A stretch of 64,000 nt of DNA from Verrucomicrobiales bacterium. GTDB lineage: Bacteria > Verrucomicrobiota > Verrucomicrobiia > Limisphaerales > J093. Positions 29,656-38,753 of this stretch are shown piece after piece. A program made the position numbers and the translations under genes. The notes beneath the pieces were generated by a model. It was not told where the DNA came from. It made no database searches and worked only from the letters and a program-made list of their open reading frames with translations. How positions within the stretch are numbered: the stretch's first letter is position 1; every line of letters starts with the position of its first letter. Where the stretch lies: positions 1 through 64,000 of the forward strand of contig JABTUJ010000036.1 of assembly GCA_015075445.1 (NCBI GenBank), read 5' to 3'.

Positions 29656-30654
29656 ATGCCTCGCGCCCTCATCACCGGCATCACCGGGCAAGACGGTTCG
29701 TACCTCGCCGAGGCCCTGCTGGCCGATGGGTTCGAGGTCCATGGCCTCGTCCGCCCGCACCGCGACCTGGCCTCCTCCGCCATCGCCCATCTGGTCAACG
29801 ATCCCGCCCTCCACGGGCAACGCCTCTTCCTCCACCGCGCCGACCTGGCCGAACCCGCCACGCTGCGGCGCGCGCTTCTCGCCACCCAACCCGACGAACT
29901 CTACCACCTCGCCGGCCCCAGCCACGTCGGCCTCAGCTTCGAGCTGCCCGAATCCACCTGCCACGGCGTGGCGTTCGGGGCGTTGCGCTGGCTCGAGATG
30001 CTCCGCGATCTGCCCCGTCCGCCGCGGTTTTTCCAGGCCACTTCGGCGGAGATCTTCGGGCGGCCGGCTCTCGCGCCGCAAGACGAGCAAACCCCGTCGG
30101 TACCCGTCACGCCCTATGGCTGTGCGATGGCCTTCGCCCGTCACCTGGTCGGCGTCTACCGCGCCAGCTACGGCTTGTTCGCCTGCTGCGGCATCCTCTA
30201 CAACCATGAATCGCCGCGCCGGGGCGAGTCGTTTGTCACTCGCAAGATCTGCCGCGCCGCCGCCGCCATCCGGCAGGGTCATCAGCAGGAGCTCTGGCTG
30301 GGCGACCTCGACGCGGCGCGCGACTGGGGGCATGCCCGGGACTACGTCCAGGCCATGCGCCTGATGTTGCGCCACGATCAACCCGCCGATTACGTGCTCG
30401 CGACCGGACAGCTCCACACCGTGCGCGACGTGCTCGAGGTCGCGTTCGGGGTCGTCGGACTCGACTGGCGGCGTTACGTCAAGTCCGATCCCGGCCTCCT
30501 CCGCCCGGCCGAACCGGCCCGGCTCGTGGGCAACACAGCAAAGGCGCGACAGGACCTGGGCTGGTCGCCCACCACTTCCTTCGAGGACCTGATCCGCGAG
30601 ATGACCGAGGCGGAAGTCCGTGCCTCGACCGACTCCCGCCCCTCCGCGAGCTGA
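29656..30654 (+). CDS. GDP-mannose dehydratase paralogue lacking the catalytic Lys
   Basis: 332 residues, clearly homologous to the preceding Gmd: GITGQDGSYLAEALL, LYNHESPRRGESFVTRKICR and GDLDAARDWGHARDYVQAM. The active-site pattern is changed. The usual YxxxK reads Y154-GCA-M158, so the lysine that lowers the Tyr pKa and contacts the nicotinamide ribose is Met. The Ser/Thr and Glu are kept in ATSAEIFG (129-135). It may be a non-catalytic partner of Gmd, or an enzyme with a different chemistry. Tandem position suggests a gene duplication followed by divergence. Confidence 0.88.
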   Translation: MPRALITGITGQDGSYLAEALLADGFEVHGLVRPHRDLASSAIAHLVNDPALHGQRLFLHRADLAEPATLRRALLATQPDELYHLAGPSHVGLSFELPESTCHGVAFGALRWLEMLRDLPRPPRFFQATSAEIFGRPALAPQDEQTPSVPVTPYGCAMAFARHLVGVYRASYGLFACCGILYNHESPRRGESFVTRKICRAAAAIRQGHQQELWLGDLDAARDWGHARDYVQAMRLMLRHDQPADYVLATGQLHTVRDVLEVAFGVVGLDWRRYVKSDPGLLRPAEPARLVGNTAKARQDLGWSPTTSFEDLIREMTEAEVRASTDSRPSAS

Positions 30655-30822
30655 GCCGTCCCTACGCAAGCGGCGCTAGAGCGCTCGCGCCGCGCTTCGC
30701 GACGCAGCCCCTCGGTCAAGCGCGGGCGTCTGGGTGCAGGCGCTTCCAGCGCCGCTTTGCGTGGATGTCGGACGCCCGCTTCCGCCTTGCCGCTCCCGGC
30801 CGGCGCTCACCATACTGCGCCG

Positions 30823-32136
30823 ATGTTGGACGTGAAACTGATCCGCGACCAACCCGACCGGGTGCGGGAACGGTTGGCGTCGCGGGGGGCGGGGGATGAC
30901 GCCAGGGTGGACGAGGTGCTGGCCCTGGACGAGGAGCGCCGCCGGTTGCTGGCCGAAGTCGAGACCCTCAAAGCCACCCGCAACCGGGTCGCCAAGGAAA
31001 TCGGCGCGTTGATGGGCCAGAAGAAGGTCGCTGAAGCCGAGGCCCGCAAGGTGGAAGCGCGCACCTTGGGCGACCGGATCCCGCTGCTGGACCAGCAGGT
31101 GGCCGCCGTGGTGGCCAAGCGGGACGACCTCCTCCTGCGCCTCCCCAACCTGCCGCATGCCGACGTCCCGGCCGGCGCCACCGCCGCCGACAACCCCGTC
31201 GTGCGCGCCTGGGGCGAGAAGCCCGCGTTCGGTTTCGCGCCCCGCCCGCACACCGACCTTTGTCAGTCGCTCGGCCTGGTGGACTTCGAGCGTGGCGCCA
31301 AGCTGTCCGGCAGCGGGTTCCTGCTCTACACCGGCTGGGGCGCGCGCCTCGAGCGGGCCCTGATCCAGTTCCTGCTGGACCGGCACGTCCTTGAGCACGG
31401 TTACACTGAGATATCTCCTCCGTTCCTGGTGAGCCGCGACGTGATGCTGGGCGTGGGCCAGTTCCCGAAGTTCGAAGACCAGGCTTACGCCGTGCAGGAA
31501 GGACTTGATGCCGCCACGCTCGGCCGGCTCTACCTCGTGCCCACCGCCGAAGCGCCCGTCGCCAATCTCCATCGCGACGAACTCCTGCCCGAGTCGCGGC
31601 TCCCGCTCCATTACTGCGCCTACACCCCGTGTTTCCGGGCCGAGGCGGGCGCCGCCGGGGTGGGCACCCGGGGCATGATCCGCGTCCACCAGTTCGACAA
31701 GGTCGAGCTCATCAAGATTGTGAAGCCGGAGGACGGCTATGCCGAACACGAGCGGATGCTGGCGGACGCCGAACGCGTGCTGCAGTTGCTCGGGCTCCAC
31801 TATCGCGTCGTGCTGCTCTGCACCGGCGACCTCGGCTTTGCGAGCGCCAAGACCTACGACATCGAGGTGTGGGCGCCCGGGCAGGGCAGTTACCTCGAAG
31901 TGTCGAGCGTCTCGAACTGCGAGGAGTTCCAGGCCCGCCGCATGAACCTCCGGTTCAAGCGCGAGGCCGACGGCCTGAACGTGTTCCCCCACATCCTCAA
32001 CGGCAGCGGCACGGCCCTGGCCCGCCTCTACGTGGCGCTTCTGGAGACCTTCCAGCAGCCCGACGGCTCGGTGCTCGTCCCGGATCCCCTGCGGCCCTAT
32101 CTCCGCGCCGACCGCCTCGTGGGGGGTGTCCCATGA
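30823..32136 (+). CDS. serS: Seryl-tRNA synthetase
   Basis: 437-residue class II aminoacyl-tRNA synthetase charging tRNA-Ser. The N-terminal arm is an antiparallel coiled coil (residues about 30-100, LLAEVETLKATRNRVAKEI). Class II motif 1 is around FLLDRHVLEHGYTEISPPF (start shown), motif 2 in PCFRAEAGAAGVGTRGMIR and motif 3 in NGSGTALARLYVALLE. The ATG at 30823 gives the standard MLDVKLIR start. The stop overlaps the ATG of the next gene by 4 bp (ATGA). Confidence 0.96.
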   Translation: MLDVKLIRDQPDRVRERLASRGAGDDARVDEVLALDEERRRLLAEVETLKATRNRVAKEIGALMGQKKVAEAEARKVEARTLGDRIPLLDQQVAAVVAKRDDLLLRLPNLPHADVPAGATAADNPVVRAWGEKPAFGFAPRPHTDLCQSLGLVDFERGAKLSGSGFLLYTGWGARLERALIQFLLDRHVLEHGYTEISPPFLVSRDVMLGVGQFPKFEDQAYAVQEGLDAATLGRLYLVPTAEAPVANLHRDELLPESRLPLHYCAYTPCFRAEAGAAGVGTRGMIRVHQFDKVELIKIVKPEDGYAEHERMLADAERVLQLLGLHYRVVLLCTGDLGFASAKTYDIEVWAPGQGSYLEVSSVSNCEEFQARRMNLRFKREADGLNVFPHILNGSGTALARLYVALLETFQQPDGSVLVPDPLRPYLRADRLVGGVP

Positions 32137-33794
32137 CCCGCCCGCCCCGCCCTCGATCCGACCGACCGAGCCGGGGCCAATCGACCCGGCAGCCCACCGC
32201 CCCGGTCCCTCCCCTTCCGGTGCACTTCGAACCGCGTCCCATGCGCGTGCTCCTCGCCAGCAGCGAACTCGAACCCTACTCGAAGACCGGTGGCCTGGCG
32301 GACATGACCGCCGCCCTCGGCAAGTACCTCGCCCGGGCCGGCCACCAGGTGGGCATCGTCACCCCCCTGCATCGATCCGCCCTCGTCTATGCCCGGCGCC
32401 AGGCCGAAGCCGCGTTGCGCGCCCGCGTTCCCGCCCGCCGACTCCCGCGTGACCCCGCCCGCTGGGAAGCCGCCCTCGAGCCGGAAATGCGCAACGTCAT
32501 CGCGCCTTTCGATTGGGCCCTCGACCTCCCGCTGGGTCCCTTGCATGTCCGTGCCAGCGTCCGCCGCGCCACGCCCGAACCCAATCTCACCATCTACTTC
32601 ATCGACGCCCCGGGCTTCTTCGACCGCGAAGGCCTTTACCTCGATCCGGTCTCGAAGGCGGAATACTGGGACAACACCGAGCGCTATCTCTTCTTCGCCA
32701 AAGCGGTCACCAATCTCGCCCGCTACCTCCCCTGGCAACCCGAGATCGTCCACCTCCACGACTGGCATACGGGCCTCGTCCCCTTGCTCGTTCGCCACCA
32801 GTCCTGGCAGGAAGGTTGGAGCCCGGCGCCGAAAACCATCCTCACCATCCATAACCTCGCCCCCCAAGGCCGCTGCCATGGCAGCAAGTACGCCCTGACC
32901 AACCTGCCGCCCTACTACTTTCACACCCAGGCCGCCGAGTTCTGGGGCGACCTCAACCCCCTGAAAGCCGGGTTGGTGTTCGCCGATGCCCTGACCACCG
33001 TCAGCCCCACCTACGCGCACGAGATCACCACCCCGCAGTATGGCGAAGGCCTCGATGGCCTGCTCCTCCAGCGCAAGTCGGTCCTCTCCGGCATCCTCAA
33101 CGGCGTCGATTACGAGACCTGGCGCACCGTGGACAACCCCCACCTGCCGGCCGCCTACCACCGCGATGACCTCTGTGGCAAGCGGACCTGCAAGGCCGCC
33201 CTCCAGGCCGCCCTCAACCTCCCCGTCCGCGCCGACGTCCCCCTCTTCGGGACCGTGACCCGTCTCGACCCGCAAAAGGGCGTGGACCTCATCCTCGGCG
33301 CCCTCGAAGAGATGCTGGCCACCGGCCTGCAGTACGTCCTGCTCGGCAGCGGCCGTCCCGACCTCGAGCTCGAGTTCGCCGACCTCGCCCGTCGTTACCC
33401 GCACCAGGTCGCGGTCGTCATCGGCTACCAGCCCGCACTGGCCCATCAGATCGAGGCGGGAGCCGACTTCTACCTCATGCCCTCGCGCTTCGAGCCTTGC
33501 GGCCTCAACCAGATGTACAGCCTCCGCTACGGCGCCATCCCCGTCGTGCGCGCCACTGGGGGCCTCCAGGACTCCGTCGTGGACTTGCGCGAGCACGCTG
33601 ACCGCGCTGATGGCATCAAGTTCCTCGAACCCACGCCGCGCGCCCTCGTCAAGGCGATGCGCAAGGCGCTGGCGCTTTGGGACAACCCGCCGCTGCTGGC
33701 CCGCTACCGCTACCACGGCATGAGCGCCGACTTCTCCTGGGAACGGAGCGTCCGCGCCTACGAAGACCTCTACAGTCGCGTGCTCGGCCACTGA
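32133..33794 (+). CDS. glgA: Glycogen/starch synthase GlgA
   Basis: GT5-family glycosyltransferase extending alpha-1,4-glucan chains from ADP-glucose (or UDP-glucose). SKTGGLADM (Lys51 of this start) is the nucleotide-sugar binding motif; HLHDWHTGLVPLL, TIHNLAPQG and the C-terminal SRFEPCGLNQMYSLRYG with GGLQDSV are typical. The start at 32133 overlaps serS by ATGA and adds a Pro/Arg-rich leader of 36 residues. The ATG at 32241 (MRVLLASSELEPYSKTGG) gives the canonical N-terminus and is equally likely. Coupling to serS is unusual and probably only positional. Confidence 0.92.
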   Translation: MTRPPRPRSDRPSRGQSTRQPTAPVPPLPVHFEPRPMRVLLASSELEPYSKTGGLADMTAALGKYLARAGHQVGIVTPLHRSALVYARRQAEAALRARVPARRLPRDPARWEAALEPEMRNVIAPFDWALDLPLGPLHVRASVRRATPEPNLTIYFIDAPGFFDREGLYLDPVSKAEYWDNTERYLFFAKAVTNLARYLPWQPEIVHLHDWHTGLVPLLVRHQSWQEGWSPAPKTILTIHNLAPQGRCHGSKYALTNLPPYYFHTQAAEFWGDLNPLKAGLVFADALTTVSPTYAHEITTPQYGEGLDGLLLQRKSVLSGILNGVDYETWRTVDNPHLPAAYHRDDLCGKRTCKAALQAALNLPVRADVPLFGTVTRLDPQKGVDLILGALEEMLATGLQYVLLGSGRPDLELEFADLARRYPHQVAVVIGYQPALAHQIEAGADFYLMPSRFEPCGLNQMYSLRYGAIPVVRATGGLQDSVVDLREHADRADGIKFLEPTPRALVKAMRKALALWDNPPLLARYRYHGMSADFSWERSVRAYEDLYSRVLGH

Positions 33795-33810
33795 CCTCGC
33801 CCGCCCCGGC

Positions 33811-35498
33811 TCAGTCCAGCCGCAGCCACACCGTCTTCAAGTACGCCGGCGCGTCGCTTGAGCTCGGGAAATCCGGCGGCTGCGGCACGAAGTGTTCCGC
33901 CAGGATCCGTCGACCCCCGGCCGCCACCGCCCGATGCAGCCCGGCCACGAACCGTTCCGGCGCCAGGGTGGCGGCGTTCGTCGAGGCGAACAATCGCCCC
34001 GCCGGCTCGACCAGCGGCAATACCGCCCGCACCAGTCGCTCGTAATCCGCCTCCACCCGGAACACGCCGCTCGCCTTCGAGGTCGAGAACGTCGGCGGAT
34101 CCACCAGCGCCACGGCGAACCGACGCCCCTTGCGCGCCAGCCGCCGCAGCCACTCGAAGACGTCCCCGTGCAGGAACTCGTGCGCCGCGGGGTCCAGGCC
34201 GTTGAGCACGAAATTGCGCTGCCCCCACTCGAGATAGCGGCGTGACAAGTCCACGCTCGTCGTCCGCGCACCCGCCTTCGCCGCGCACACCGAGAACCCG
34301 CACGTGTAGGCAAACAGGTTCAACACCGCCGCACCGACGGGCGAATCGGGAAACGCCGGAAACCCCGCGGCCACGTGGTTCACCAGGAGCCGACGCCGGT
34401 TGTCGCGCTGATCCAGAAAGAGCCCCACCGATCCGCTCCCGCCGGGCGCTGTTGGGGAGGGGTCGGACCTGCCCGCCCGCTCCTGCTGGTCAGCCGTCAC
34501 TGTGGCCGCTGCGCCGCCGGGGTATCCCAGTCGGACCTCGAATCGCACGCCGTTCTCCCTCACGGTCCACGCCGCTGGCGCGGGCTCCCCATACGACCAC
34601 CGGCCGGTGTTCCCGTTCTCCGCCCGGGCCCGCGGACCGCCCCTTGTGATCCGGCACAGCGCACCGCGCAGACCATACCGGCGGCACCATCGTTCCAGTT
34701 CGTCCTCCACGGCTTGGCGTTCCCTGGCCGAGCCCGCCGCGGCTGGACCGTCGGCCAGCAGCCAGTCACCCCACCGGTCGACGGACCAGCCCGGCAACGG
34801 GGCTTCGCCGTGCGCCACCCGCCAGGCGTCCGTCTCCTCCGGCACGATCAACGCCTCGCGCAATCGATCGCGCACAGGTTCGGTGAACTCCGGTTCCGCC
34901 GCCAACCGCCGTGTCGCCCCGGTCACGGGGTCGGCCAGTTCGAGCAGTGCGGCATGCAAGTACAGTCGCTCCGCCGCCGGTCCGCCGTACAGCGTGTCGC
35001 CCAGCACCGGGAAACCCTGCTCGGCCGCGTGAACCCGGATCTGATGCGTCCGTCCGGTGCGCGGCTCGGCCTCGACAACGGACGCCCCCGTCGGATCCTC
35101 TCCGCGGCGCACGAAACTGGTGACGGCTTCGCGAGCCTCGCGGGCCCGGGCATCGCTGGCGTAGCGTTCGCCGCGGCGGACCAGCCGGGAACGCACGAGG
35201 AGCTCGTCCTTGGGCGGAGGCGTGGCCGTGAGCAGGAGGTAGCGCTTGCGGACGAGATGGCGCGTGAACTGGTCGGTCAGCGAGCGATTGGCGGCGGGGG
35301 TCTTGGCAAACACCAGCACCCCCGAGGTGGCCTTGTCGAGTCGGTGAATGATGGCCAGATTGGCCCAGCGCGGTTCGCGGTGTCGCAGCCAGTCGTAAAC
35401 CCTCCCGGCGAAGGGTGGGGCGCATGCGTGTTCCAGCCCGCCGGCTTGTTGATCACCAGCAGATGCTCGTCCTCATGGAGGATCAAACGCGACACCAC
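33811..35498 (-). CDS. Pseudouridine synthase (RluA) fused to a methyltransferase, one frameshift
   Basis: About 562 residues from the ATG at 35498 once a single -1 frameshift near 35414-35418 (a short C run) is corrected. The N-terminal RluA-type domain: ILHEDEHLLVINKPAGWNTH, then after the shift IIHRLDKATSGVLVFAKTP with the catalytic Asp in HRLD, and RTHQIRVHA. The C-terminal half is a class I SAM methyltransferase of the RlmI/RlmK type: FLDQRDNRR, LNLFAYTCGFSV, SVDLSRRYLEWGQ, VDPPTFSTSK. Both activities modify rRNA, so the fusion may act on neighbouring 23S sites. It is convergent with glgA (16-bp gap). The second RlmI-like protein in this window is a separate gene with a PUA-like domain. 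Confidence 0.85.
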
Positions 35499-35507
35499 CA
35501 GCGCAGC

Positions 35508-38500
35508 CTATCGCCCGCCCGCCGGTACAATGAGGATGCTAACGCAGCCCACACGGTAGAACTGGAACCGCGGTTGGCCTTTGGGAACCGGGCCACGATC
35601 ATCCTGCTGCTCGGACGAGAACGTGACATTGCCCAAGTCAGTCCACTGGGGCTGGAAGATCTGGCTGGCCTCTTGCACCACGTGTGTCCCGGTCGGGTTG
35701 GAGGTGGTGATCGTGATCTCGACATTGTTACCGCTCAGGGCGATTCCCTTGACGGAAACGGTGCCGCCGCCCCCGCCGCCGAGGGTGAGGGTGCCGTAGG
35801 TGAACTCGCTGTGGGCGCGGCCACTCCATCCGGGCTGCGCCTTGCGCCCCAAGCCGTCGTCATCATTGGCGGCCAGGTGGAAACCCAGCACCGCCCCATC
35901 GGCTGGGTTCAACAGCGCCGACTTCTTCACCTCGAACTCCACCTGGTAGCCCCGGAAGGTCAGGGCCGCCTTGCCCGTCCAGTCCGTGTCGAACGTTGGC
36001 CCGTTGGCCTCCGCCGTCCGCCACGCCCCGTTGGCCGTCATCACATACTGCCCCTCGTACAACTGCGTCCCTCGTCCCTGGTCCCGGCTCAGGTCGGCGT
36101 CGAAGAACACTTCCACACTGTCATCCTCCCAGGTCGTCCCGTTCTCCGAACCCGCTTCGGCCGAGTCAGTGACGATGAGGTCATCGACCACGTCCAAGGC
36201 CACATAGACTGCCTCGGCCGTGTGCACCACCCAGGCGTCATATTCGCAGTCCCCCGCCGGCCAGGTGTCGTTGCCCGAGGGCAGGTCGTAGATCGCGCTG
36301 GGCACCCGGACCCGGATCCGCTCGGCTCCGGCGTATTCGGCCGGCAGAATCACCCCATCGACCGTTGGCGCCTGGGCCACCTTCGGGGCGGTGTAGGAGC
36401 GGCCCCCCAGGAGCAGGTTCCCGTAGGTCACTTCGGTGTGCGGCCGGCCCACCCAGATCACCTGCCGCTCGCCCCCCGCTCCGTCGTCATCGTCGTTGAC
36501 CCCCACCGTGAACCCGATCACGTCCCCCGGCTTGGGATGGCCGATGGCTGCGAGCGCGATCCGGAACTCCGCCGCGTAGCCCGTGCCATCCGCCAGCGGG
36601 GCGGTGAGCGCCTCCCACGCCTGCCCCGGTCCGTAGCCCGGGTTGCCCGCTTCGGCCTCCCGATAGGCATTGTTGACGGTGATCACGAACTGGCCGCCAC
36701 TGCCCACCACCTGCGGGTTGGTGCCCGTGGTGTCCCGGTTGGGGTAGTTGCTGTTGTCCCCGTCCACGAACACCTCCACACTGTCATCCATCCAGGTGTT
36801 GCCGTTGGCCGAGCCCTCCGCGGCGTCGTCGCTCACGAGGAGGTTGTCTTTGACGCGGACGGCCACATAGAGGTTCTGGGCGTCAAAGCCCGCGTAGATC
36901 ACATAGCTCAGGTCGGTGTTGTCGGTCGGGATCGTGCCTGCGTCGCCAATGGTGCCCCCGCGCAGGGCGGGATTGCCATCCGCATCCGTGACCACCGTCA
37001 CCGCCCAGAAATCCCCCGCCGCACCGCCGGCCCGCGTCCATTCATCCGGACTGATCACCCCGTCGATGGTCGGCGCCACCGCCAGCGGCAGCGCAATCTG
37101 CGTCTTGGTGTCGTCGGGTTCCTGGCGGCCTGGGGTCCGTTGGAGGTGTCACCGGACCGCCGAGGGTGAGGGTGCCGTAGGTGAACTCGCTGTGGGCGCG
37201 GCCACTCCATCCGGGCTGCGCCTTGCGCCCCAAGCCGTCGTCATCATTGGCGGCCAGGTGGAAACCCAGCACCGCCCCATCGGCTGGGTTCAACAGCGCC
37301 GACTTCTTCACCTCGAACTCCACCTGGTAGCCCCGGAAGGTCAGGGCCGCCTGCCCGTCCAGTCCGCGTCGAACGTTGGCCCGTTGGCCTCCGCCGTCCG
37401 CCACGCCCCGTTGGCCGTCATCACATCGCCCCTCGTATTAACTGCGTCCTTCGTCCTGGTCCGGGCTCAGGTCGGCGTCGAAGAACACTTCCACACTGTC
37501 ATCCTCCCAGGTCGTCCTGTTCTCCGAACCGCTTCGGCCGAGGTCAGTGACGATGAGGTCATCGACCACGTCCAAGGCCACATAGACTGCCTCGGCCGTG
37601 CGCACCACCCAGGCGTCATATTCGCGGTCCCCGCCGGAACCAGGTGTCGTTGCCCGAGGGCAGGTCGTAGATCGCGCTGGGCACCCGACCCGATCCGCCC
37701 GGCTCCGGCGTAGTCGGCCGGCAGAATCACCCCATCGACTGTTGGCGCCTGGGCCACCTTCGGGGCGGTGTAGGGCGGCCCCCAGGAGCAGGTTCCGTAG
37801 GTCACTTCGGTGTGCGGCTGGCCCACCCAGATCACCTGCCGCCGCCCCCGCTCCGTCGTCATCGTCGTTGACCCCCACCGTGAACCTGATCCGTCCCCGG
37901 CTTGGATGGCCGATGGCTGCGGAGCGCGATCAGGACTCCGCCGCGTAGCCCGTGCCATCCGCCATGGCCGGGCGGTGAGCGCCTCCACGCCTGCCCCGGT
38001 CCGTAGCCCGGGTTGCCCGCTTCGGCCTCCCGATAGGCATTGTTGACGGTGATCACGAACTGGCCGCCACTGCCCACCACCTGCGGGTTGGTGCCCGTGG
38101 TGTCCCGGTTGGGGTAGTTGCTGTTGTCCCCGTCCACGAACACCTCCACACTGTCATCCATCCAGGTGTTGCCGTTGGCCGAGCCCTCCGCGGCGTCGTC
38201 GCTCACGAGGAGGTTGTCTTTGACGCGGACGGCCACATAGAGGTTCTGGGCGTCAAAGCCCGCGTAGATCACATAGCTCAGGTCGGTGTTGTCGGTCGGG
38301 ACCGTGCCCGCGTCGCCAATGGTGCCCCCGCGCAGGGCGGGATTGCCATCCGCATCCGTGACCACCGTCACCGCCCAGAAATCCCCCGCCGCACCGCCGG
38401 CCCGCGTCCATTCATCCGGACTGATCACCCCGTCGATGGTCGGCGCCACCGCCAGCGGCAGCGCAATCTGCGTCTTGGTCGGGTCCGGCCTGGTGCGATC

Positions 38501-38563
38501 GGCGTAGCCGAGGATCACACCGGCGGCCAGCATCGCGAGAGGAAGGGAAGTTCTGCCACGCAT
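35508..38563 (-). CDS. Secreted CBM9-like protein with internal duplication, multiply frameshifted
   Basis: Start ATG at 38563 with signal peptide RTSLPLAMLAAGVILGYA. The protein is built of CBM9-like (family 9 carbohydrate-binding/DOMON-like) modules: APTIDGVISPDEWTRAGG, NLYVAVRVKDNLLVSDDA and WMDDSVEVFVDGDNSNYP in one module type; VDGVILPAEYAGAERIRVRV with TWEDDSVEVFFDADLS in the second; and FQVEFEVKKSALLNPADGAV in each repeat. Two modules form a 1.3-kb unit present twice. The N-terminal copy loses frame repeatedly between 37180 and 38010, and the linker near 37110-37150 also shifts. The downstream copy (35508-37079) is intact and ends with a FYRV-type tail. Likely binds polysaccharide outside the cell. 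Confidence 0.72.
35776..38478 (-). repeat. Tandem duplication of 1.33 kb inside the CBM9-like gene
   Basis: Unit 1 spans about 35776-37108 and unit 2 about 37157-38478. Matching anchors are 1381 bp apart at the left end (GAGGGTGAGG at 35781 and 37162) and 1370 bp apart at the right (36911 and 38281), so unit 2 has lost a net 11 bp. From 38010 to 38478 the units are almost identical, whereas 37180-38010 carries many one- and two-base gaps relative to unit 1. Confidence 0.9.
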
Positions 38564-38753
38564 AGGAATCCTGGGTTTGAGTTTGAACTTCGGCCCACCG
38601 ACCACTGCCGGCATCGCGGAGCACTCCCGAACCGGCCCATGCAGAGCCGTGCAGAGAGAATATCTTGCGGGGTCCGGCGCTGGCCTTTGGGATTACAGCG
38701 TCGGAGCTTGAGAACAGAGCGAAAGTCTGTCAAGTCTCCAGAAACAAGCTTCC

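Noticed and set aside
28486..30669. 727-codon minus-strand frame opposite the two dehydratase genes
   Set aside because: The plus strand encodes unmistakable Gmd motifs; the antisense frame repeats itself only because the two genes are paralogues.
35776..38478. Two separate CBM9-like genes in tandem
   Set aside because: Only the upstream copy has a signal peptide and only the downstream copy has the C-terminal tail, so a single gene with an internal duplication fits better.
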